Source of the DNA: Pseudomonas fluorescens
Lineage (GTDB): Bacteria; Pseudomonadota; Gammaproteobacteria; Pseudomonadales; Pseudomonadaceae
Assembly (NCBI RefSeq): GCF_004683905.1
Contig: NZ_CP038438.1
Location: forward strand, 3,534,001 to 3,598,000
DNA length: 64,000 nucleotides
Reading direction: 5' to 3'
Shown: piece by piece, positions 34,739 through 41,100 of the stretch
Numbering within the stretch: the first letter of the stretch is position 1
Layout: the number at the start of each line of letters is the position of its first letter
Made by a program: the position numbers and the translations under genes
Notes under the pieces: generated by a model
What the model was told of the DNA's origin: nothing
The model's input: the letters and a program-made list of their open reading frames with translations, nothing else
The model's database searches: none

Positions 34739-35354
34739 TTCAACACCCTCAAACTATCAATATCAAGAGTATAAAACTCAGGATTTGTACGAGGGGTTTT
34801 ATCCATAAAGGTAACTTGATGTGCTCCGCCAAGGAGACGCGTCTCTTGCTTGGCATCCCACATGTCACCCGCAGTACCTTCACGAACGCCTACACCCGGT
34901 TTCACCGTGAATTCGACTTTGTACAGATCCGCGGTTTTAAACTCGGTTGAAATAGCCAGTTTATTTCTAACGTCATCTATTGAGTTCACAGGAGAGTCTG
35001 TTGCCCATCCGCCTAAAAAGATGCAGGATTTTGGTCCTTTAATTCACTAAACTTTATAGCGTCGTATCGTCTTTGATCTATTACCATGGTCATCGTTCGT
35101 GGCTGATCCACAACCTTATCGGTGACGACTGTCCCCTCCTTCCACGCCGGGCGTTGTGTTCCCCAGTATGGAAGATCTATTCCACCTGACTGCTGTTTCA
35201 GCAGCAGATCATTCGCGGTCTTCTCACCATCGACACGCGGAAGACCATCACGGTCTGTCACCTGCCCTGCTTTGATATTCTCCGCACGATGCTCCATTCC
35301 CGGAACAAAGTCACGCTGCGTAGACAACCCAAAACGCTCCGCATCGCGGGTAGC
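34726..35354 (-). pseudogene. Toxin C-terminal fragment with one frameshift
   Basis: Two adjoining frames: TQRDFVPGMEHRAENIKAGQ to LKDQNPASF, then GGWATDSPVNSIDDVRNKLA, FTVKPGVGVREGTAGDMWD, TNPEFYTLDIDSLRVLK. They would join if one T were added to the T run near 35022 (SFLGGWAT). This is the longest surviving copy of this toxin type and includes ~100 residues of pre-toxin sequence. It is cut at element H. Confidence 0.75.
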
Positions 35355-35433
35355 GGGTTAACGGGTTAACGGGTTAACGGGGACAGACCACATTTTCGGA
35401 GTACTTTCTAAACGTGGTCTGTCCCCATTTACC
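35355..35433. repeat. Hairpin element copy H with tripled GGGTTAAC end
   Basis: The left terminus is repeated as GGGTTAACGGGTTAACGGGT, i.e. three copies of the 8-bp GGGTTAAC, before the normal arm. The right end is CCATTTACC, after which the membrane-type gene is truncated. Confidence 0.9.
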
Positions 35434-35663
35434 TCCTCCATTTTTGCGAAAATCCAGATACCGCTTCCACCAAAAAAACCGTAGATAAGCGAAAATCTCA
35501 AAGAAATCAACAGGTCCTCACCACTAAAACCCCAAGCTCCAAGTTTACAATAGATAATAACCGCGCCTATCAAACTTCCAAGCAATCCGACGAGGTAAAA
35601 AAACACCGCCGCCTTCAGAACCAGCGCTGGGTATAAAAGAAACTTGACCTTTATTGGAGTCAT
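35358..35663 (-). pseudogene. Truncated copy of the membrane-type immunity gene
   Basis: Residues 1-~76 match the protein at 29549-29887 (FFYLVGLLGSLIGAVIIYCK and following), then the frame runs into hairpin element H and ends with element-encoded residues VNGDRPRLESTPKM. The two membrane segments survive, but the C-terminal ~35 residues are replaced. Confidence 0.65.
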
Positions 35664-35725
35664 TTCTTATTCCAGAAAGCGTTCACCTTGTCGATTACAA
35701 CCTTCGGTAAAAAAAATCTGTGACA
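35660..35725 (-). pseudogene. Toxin-tail remnant (duplicate of 29884-29950)
   Basis: Same sequence as the remnant at 29884 but with a one-base loss in the T run (TTTTTTTT for TTTATTTTT), so the frame is broken. It ends in the ATGA overlap with the membrane-type gene. Confidence 0.4.
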
Positions 35726-35780
35726 GGTTAACGGGGACATTTTCGGAGTGCTTTCTAAACGTGGTCTATCCCCATTTACC
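35726..35780. repeat. Hairpin element copy I (internally deleted)
   Basis: GGTTAACGGGGACATTTTCG lacks the GACCAC part of the left arm; the right arm reads GTGGTCTATCCCCATTTACC. It shares the TATCCCC variant with copy B, confirming common descent by duplication. Confidence 0.88.
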
Positions 35781-35820
35781 TTTACAAGGTCTGCCCCATT
35801 TGCCTCTCTTTTATTTAAGA

Positions 35821-36354
35821 CTAATAGCGAATCCACTTCCCTGTAGAAATTAATTCCGGGCTGTCTGGATCAACCAAATAAAGCCACTCTGGGTCATGCC
35901 CTACGCTTCCTACCAAAACACCTAACGCATTTGGGTTTGCCGGCGTTAATGTATAGTGCACAGCACCAATATAGCTTCCCACACCATGAGCGCTTTTTAA
36001 TTGGAAGCGTAAGGAACCATCAGAGTTGTAAATCGCCGCATTATTTGGACAGTTAAAAAACCAAGGAAATTCAGACATGCCAAATTTTGATGGTACCTCA
36101 TTGAAGACGACCAAAAACCCTGTTCTATCAGCAAGAATGTAAGGCATCTCACTGACGGGAATGCATAGTTCCACGCCGTTCTCAAAGGCCAAATATCGTT
36201 CAAAACGTACGACGGCGTGCTTTTGCGCATACAGCATTATATTTTTAGTATCTTCGAAACTGGTACATGCCCCGTTCCAGCTGACAAACTGCTCAAAAAG
36301 CAGTCCATCATCGAATTCCCACTTTGTTCTAATTTCACTAATCAACAGACTCAC
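35821..36354 (-). CDS. Immunity-type protein, GKWIRY paralogue 2'
   Basis: Near-identical duplicate of 30078-30611 (e.g. NGVELCIPV here against NGLELRIPV there, SEFPWFF against SVFPWFF). It starts with GTG 36354 overlapping the toxin-remnant stop. The coding frame is fully intact although its toxin is dead, consistent with selection to keep immunity. Confidence 0.7.
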   Translation of the reverse strand: MSLLISEIRTKWEFDDGLLFEQFVSWNGACTSFEDTKNIMLYAQKHAVVRFERYLAFENGVELCIPVSEMPYILADRTGFLVVFNEVPSKFGMSEFPWFFNCPNNAAIYNSDGSLRFQLKSAHGVGSYIGAVHYTLTPANPNALGVLVGSVGHDPEWLYLVDPDSPELISTGKWIRY

Positions 36355-36660
36355 TGCAACGACCTCACCGACCCCATATTAACCTCGTACAACTCTGGAT
36401 TAGTTCGGGGAGACTTATCCATAAAATTCACTTGATGTCCACCACCAGGCAAGCGGGCTTCGTTTTTCGCATCCCACATATCACCAACAGTTCCTTCACG
36501 AATCCCGACACCTGGTTTCACCGTAAATTCGACTTGGAATAATTGACCCTATTTGAACTCTTCAGAAACTGCAAGTTTATTTCGAACGTCTGCCACAGAT
36601 ATTTATAGGAGTTTCTGTGGCCCAACCTCCAAGAAGGGAGGACGGGTTCTTGCCTTGGGA
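36351..36660 (-). pseudogene. Toxin C-terminal domain remnant (duplicate)
   Basis: Duplicate of 30608-30916. It shares the TAG after EEFK and has gained one extra T in ATAAATATC, shifting the frame after TETPI. The C-terminal part (VKPGVGIREGTVGDMWDAKN, MDKSPRTNPELYEVN) is intact up to the overlap with the immunity gene. Confidence 0.7.
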
Positions 36661-36722
36661 GTTAACGGGGACAGACCACATTTTCGGAGTGCTTTCTAAA
36701 CGTGGTCTGTCCCCCATTTACC
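36661..36722. repeat. Hairpin element copy J
   Basis: Canonical arms with one extra C (GTCTGTCCCCCATTTACC). A decayed right-half-like sequence, AAGGTGGTTTATCCCCATTA, follows at ~36746-36766. Confidence 0.9.
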
Positions 36723-36786
36723 TCATTGCTTCAGCCAATTGAACTAAAGGTGGTTTATCCCCATTACCCCTTCCCCTCCCGCGATG

Positions 36787-37317
36787 CTAATAACGAATCC
36801 ATTTCCCGGTGAAAATTAACTCCGGACTATTCGGATCGACCAAATAAAGCCATTCCGGTTCATGGCCAACTGTACCGACTAACACACCCAACTTATCAGG
36901 ATGATCGGGAATCGCACCAGAGTGCGTGGCACCTATATAACCATCTTGCCCATAAATATTATGTAACTGAAAACGCAACGAGCCGTCAGAATTATATACT
37001 GCAGCATTATCAGGATAGCTGAAAAACCAAGGCGCTACTGGAACACTGAATCTCGAGGGCTCCTTCTCAAAAACCACCAAAAACCCAGTTCTATCCGGCA
37101 ATATATTCAGAACCTCAAGTATTGGAATATCGACTTCCCCCCCCTCTAAAACCAAAAACTGCCGACGCTTTATTACGCTGCGCTTTTCAGAATAGAGAAT
37201 ATATTTTTTAACATCTTCATAATTAGTGCACCCCCCATCCCAACTTACAAAGCGCTCAAAGACGACCCCATCATCCAACTCTACAACAGTAACAACTTTA
37301 TTTATTAGCACTGTCAT
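36787..37317 (-). CDS. Immunity-type protein, GKWIRY paralogue 3
   Basis: A 176-residue and more diverged member of the five-paralogue family: ILPDRTGFLVVFEKEPSRFS, PDNAAVYNSDGSLRFQLHNI, GTVGHEPEWLYLVDPNSPEL and terminal TGKWIRY. Its ATG overlaps the toxin-remnant stop (ATGA). It is the closest paralogue to the active toxin gene and has no near-identical duplicate in the window. Immunity role inferred. Confidence 0.7.
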   Translation of the reverse strand: MTVLINKVVTVVELDDGVVFERFVSWDGGCTNYEDVKKYILYSEKRSVIKRRQFLVLEGGEVDIPILEVLNILPDRTGFLVVFEKEPSRFSVPVAPWFFSYPDNAAVYNSDGSLRFQLHNIYGQDGYIGATHSGAIPDHPDKLGVLVGTVGHEPEWLYLVDPNSPELIFTGKWIRY

Positions 37318-37526
37318 TTTAGCGCCCTTACCGACTCGAAATTTACTTCATACAGCTCCGGATTGGTTCGGGTGTCTTATCCATAAAATTCACCTGATGC
37401 CCTCCGCTAGGCAAGCGAACTCCGTTCAGTTTATCCCGCATATCACCAACGGTACCCTCACGAGTGCCGACACCGGGCTTAACCGTAATCTCGATCTGTA
37501 GCAATTTACCATTTTTAAACTCTTAA
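37314..37526 (-). pseudogene. Toxin C-terminal remnant, frameshifted
   Basis: FKNGKLLQIEITVKPGVGTR, EGTVGDMRDKLNGVRLPSGG and HQVNFMDKT precede a one-base loss (ACACCCGAACC), after which PRTNPELYEVNFESVRALK would continue in another frame. Cut by hairpin element K. Confidence 0.7.
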
Positions 37527-37588
37527 GGTTAACGGGGACAGACCACATTTTCGGAGTGCTTTCTAAACGTGGTCTGTCCCCATTTACC
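37527..37588. repeat. Hairpin element copy K (array-proximal end)
   Basis: Canonical copy. It is the last one before the active TPS toxin/immunity pair. No copy was seen anywhere else in the 64 kb. Confidence 0.92.
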
Positions 37589-37590
37589 TT

Positions 37591-37728
37591 TCGAAATGGC
37601 AGCAGCAATTGGAGGCCATCGACCAACTACCCAAGAGCCAATAGAAATTCGTTGCGCAGATGCTTGATGCCCTGATCGCTCAGGCCACGACTAAAGCGAG
37701 CAGCGAAGGACGGGAGGTTTTGCAGTAA
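37591..37728 (+). pseudogene. Relic of a regulator-like gene
   Basis: The plus-strand frame reads SKWQQQLEAIDQLPKSQ, then TAG, then KFVAQMLDALIAQATTKASS and EGREVLQ. The stop falls where CAG would restore QQKFV. The pattern resembles the C-terminal part of small XRE-type regulators, but this is from memory and uncertain. It lies immediately after element K and lacks a start. Confidence 0.35.
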
Positions 37729-37740
37729 GCAGATAAAACA

Positions 37741-37761
37741 ACACCGGCGCAGGGCCGGTGT
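37741..37761 (-). terminator. Terminator hairpin after the TPS immunity gene
   Basis: ACACCGGC and GCCGGTGT form an 8-bp stem; on the minus strand TGTTTTAT follows. It lies ~58 bp beyond the TriTu-type gene, so it would end the tpsB-tpsA-immunity transcript and leave the orphan array to other promoters. Confidence 0.55.
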
Positions 37762-37818
37762 CAAATCGAGGCTGGGATCTACAGATAAATAAGCACCCTG
37801 GGTTTCCGGAGATACTTA

Positions 37819-38106
37819 TTAACCATTTCGATTTAATGTATCCAGAAGCTTTTCAAATGCTTTAGGGACAAGATCTTTTTCCTCTGGAGAAAGCAAAATA
37901 TTCATGACCTGCTCATCACAAGCACAGTCATATATATCAATGCCTATCCAGCCTTCCGACCAAAATTCTACGGTCGCCAGCTTATTAAAGCCTTCCAGCT
38001 CTATCCGCTCAAGGTTACCAAAATCCCCGTTGGCGAATGTTGAATACTCTACGGAGTAGCCTTTCAATAGAGGCTTAACTTCTTTATTAAACTGAAAAGC
38101 ATCCAT
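37819..38106 (-). CDS. TriTu-type immunity protein
   Basis: A 95-residue cytoplasmic protein (MDAFQFNKEVKPLLKGYSVE start, ERIELEGFNKLATVEFWSEG middle) directly after the exoprotein, whose toxin domain is TreTu-like. Its size and position fit the cognate immunity protein. GAGAGGGG precedes ATG 38106; the gap from the exoprotein stop is 8 nt. A GTG at 38118 is an alternative that would overlap the stop. Confidence 0.75.
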   Translation of the reverse strand: MDAFQFNKEVKPLLKGYSVEYSTFANGDFGNLERIELEGFNKLATVEFWSEGWIGIDIYDCACDEQVMNILLSPEEKDLVPKAFEKLLDTLNRNG

Positions 38107-38114
38107 AACCCCTC

Positions 38115-41100
38115 TCACTTACTATCTAGCACAGTAATATTTTTTACCTCAGGGAGATGTTCTCCACCCTGTTTATTAAGCAAATACTGCTGGGATTTAC
38201 TTGCGTCCGGACCAATCATTTTATACCAGCCTTCCTTACCACCCTGCAATAATCCACTACTTGGAACATCAAACTCGACATAGACGGAACCTTTAGACGC
38301 AGCCCCCTTAAAATCAGCGGCACCGTTAGTTGAGATAAAGGTTTGCCCGCCGCCTCCCTGAACAATTTTGTTACTACTTTGCATCTGTGCCAGCTCATCA
38401 GGAGACATCCATCTCCCGACACGAGTCATGCTTACATCATTAATAGTTTGGGTTTCGCCAAGCTTCAATGCGGTATTAGCAGTACCTTTTGCACCAACCC
38501 ACTTCCCACCAACCCATTCAACGGCTCTACCACCAATATAGGCGGTGACAAGCCCGGTGGCCGCATCAAAAGCCATACCACCCAACTCTTGGGCGGACGC
38601 GGTCGCTACTTTATCAAACTGCTTTTCCAACGCATGCGACGGGATCGGGCTAGTAATCCAGTCCTTGAACCCTAGCGCTAACCCACCTATGCCGCCAGCG
38701 ATTGCACTAATCGTGTCCAAAGGTGATGACACGGCCTTCCAGATCGATTCCGCTGTCTTGACTGCCTCACCTGGCAGAGCAACAGCGTTTTTACCAACGC
38801 CAATCCCCGCTTCTCTGGCCAGAAATCCAGGGTCCATCGAAGGAGGATAAACCGTTGTAAGCTCATTGCGGTCAATGCCCGAGAAATAACTCGCGTTGGC
38901 TGCATTGAATTGCTCGAGTGTCCAACCTTCTTCTAGTGCCTGTCGTTGAGTCTTACGCCTAAACTCCTCCATATCACGCTGTCTTTCGCCATCCAGTGCG
39001 GCTACCGCCCGGGTGATATTGTCCCGACACGCTTGAGCCCCCGGTCCCGAGCCACAAGCTGCACGCGCCTTGTCCGCAGCTACAACTTCTCTATGTAGCA
39101 ACCAGTTGTACTGGGTGGCGTTCCTCGCAATATCGGCGCCCTGTTGAATATTCCCGTCGACCGCCGCTGCGGCTAGGAGCCCGGTTAGCTGCGACATCAT
39201 TAAGTGCAACTGGTCGTTACCATCCGCAAACTTAACCAGTTGATTCGTCAGCGCCTCATTAAGCCCCGCCGCTGCCGCACCGGTGGCAAAATCACCGCCA
39301 GTAGCCTTTGAAAGCAAGCCCCCCATCAAAGCATGCGCGACGGTTTTTTCAAGACTGCCTTCTGGGAACTTGATGGTGTCGCCAACCCAATTGAACCCAG
39401 TTGCCATCGCGACACTGCTCGCCTCCCCCAGCAACGCAGCACCAAAGTTGTCACCAAAACTACCTCCACCAATGGCCGTCGAAACGCCGCTGGAGATAAT
39501 CGCGCGACCGGTCGTGCGGATAGCGACATCGGTAAAGTTGCTGCTGGTCAGGATATTTGCTGTTTTGCTGGTTCCACCCGCAAACCAATTCGCGTCCGCG
39601 TAGTTCAGCACGCCGGCCGTAAAGCCTGCGATGGCCGCACTCTTGAGGCTGTCAGCGCTGAACGTCTCCTTGAAAGCAGCGCCCAGGTTGCCCTTGTTGT
39701 TGATCGTGCTGGTCACGGCGGTGGTCGCCAGAGAGGTGGCAATTACACCGCCGGCACCGCCGCTGACCAAGGCCAATCCTCCGGGGCCCATCACGAACGA
39801 CATCATGATCGCAATTGCGATTTGTGCTGCCGGACCAACTCCCGAGTTCTCGTACTTAAACGACTCGTGAATCTCCTTCACCAGCCGCCAATCAACATCC
39901 CCACGCGCCTCGGCATCCTTCAACCACGCCAACTGCGGATCAGCCTTGACCATCGCATCGATGGTCTGGCTGACGGACTGCTGGTTGACATCCTTGATGT
40001 CGATCTTCAGACCATCCACGGCCTTGATCACGATGTTGCCCTTGGCAATCATCTGGGTCTGACGCAGGGTTTCATCGGTATTACCGCGACCTTTGGACGA
40101 CACCCACGCGGCATTGTTGTTGGTCTTGGTGTGGCTTTCGTCATGGAGGTCTTTGACCCCTTCAAACGTAATCGCTCCACCGCTGTCCAGCGTGATGTTG
40201 TTACCACTGTCCAGTTTGGCGACCTGATAAAGCTGATCGCCTCCGCTCTTGAGCGTAAGATCGCCGCCCGACTTGATCTCGGAGCCGATGTACTTGTTGT
40301 CGGTGACCTCGTCCCGCTTCATTTTGAGCTTGCCGAAGCTGCCCTTTTTCTTCATGTCATACAGCGAGTAGTCCGTGTCCTGCGCTGCAAGAATGTTGAG
40401 GTTGTCACCCGCGACCAGATAGGCTTCGTCGCCTGCAGTCACGCGACTGGAGATCACGCTGAGGTCTTTACCGGCATTCAGTTTGACGTCGCCACCCGCG
40501 GTGATGCCGGACATGACCTGGCTGACATGATCCTCCTGCATCGTGAGTTTTTTGCTTTTGTACAGCGAGTGCTCCTCATCAGCAGCCGAGCCGATGGTCA
40601 GGTTCTCGGTCGCAGACATCGACACGTCACGCTTGGCATCGATCTGACTGGCGATGACCGAAAGGTCCCGTCCGGCCGTGATGTTCAGATCACGCCCGGC
40701 ATCGACGGTTGAGCCGTACTGGGTAACGTTGTCGTTGGTATGCAGTCCACGCTGAGAACTGAAGGCCTTTTCAGCGGAAACCAGATTCACATCGCGACCG
40801 GCATTGATCGTGGTATCTGCGCCGCTCTTCAGAACACCACCCGTGTTGATGACGTCTCGTCCAGCCTTGAGCGTCAGATCGTTGGCCGCTTCGATGCGCG
40901 CAGCGTTGTCGATGAAGTCCGAACGCTCGTTCATGTCGCCAACACCACTCTCATGGGTGGTGACGCTGCGTTCATTGATGATGTCGCCACGAGTGGCAGT
41001 CAGCGAGACGTCACGCCCGGCGATAATGCCGCCAGCCTTGTTTACAAGGTTATTGCCTGCGAGAAGATCAAGACGATTGCCTGCTTCAATCAGGCCACTG

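Noticed and set aside
29492..37588. CRISPR-like array because of regularly recurring short repeats
   Set aside because: Elements are ~62 bp palindromes separated by 0.2-1.3 kb of coding sequence, so the spacing and content do not fit CRISPR.
37591..37728. Functional regulator gene
   Set aside because: There is no start codon in frame and an internal TAG interrupts it, so it is listed only as a relic.
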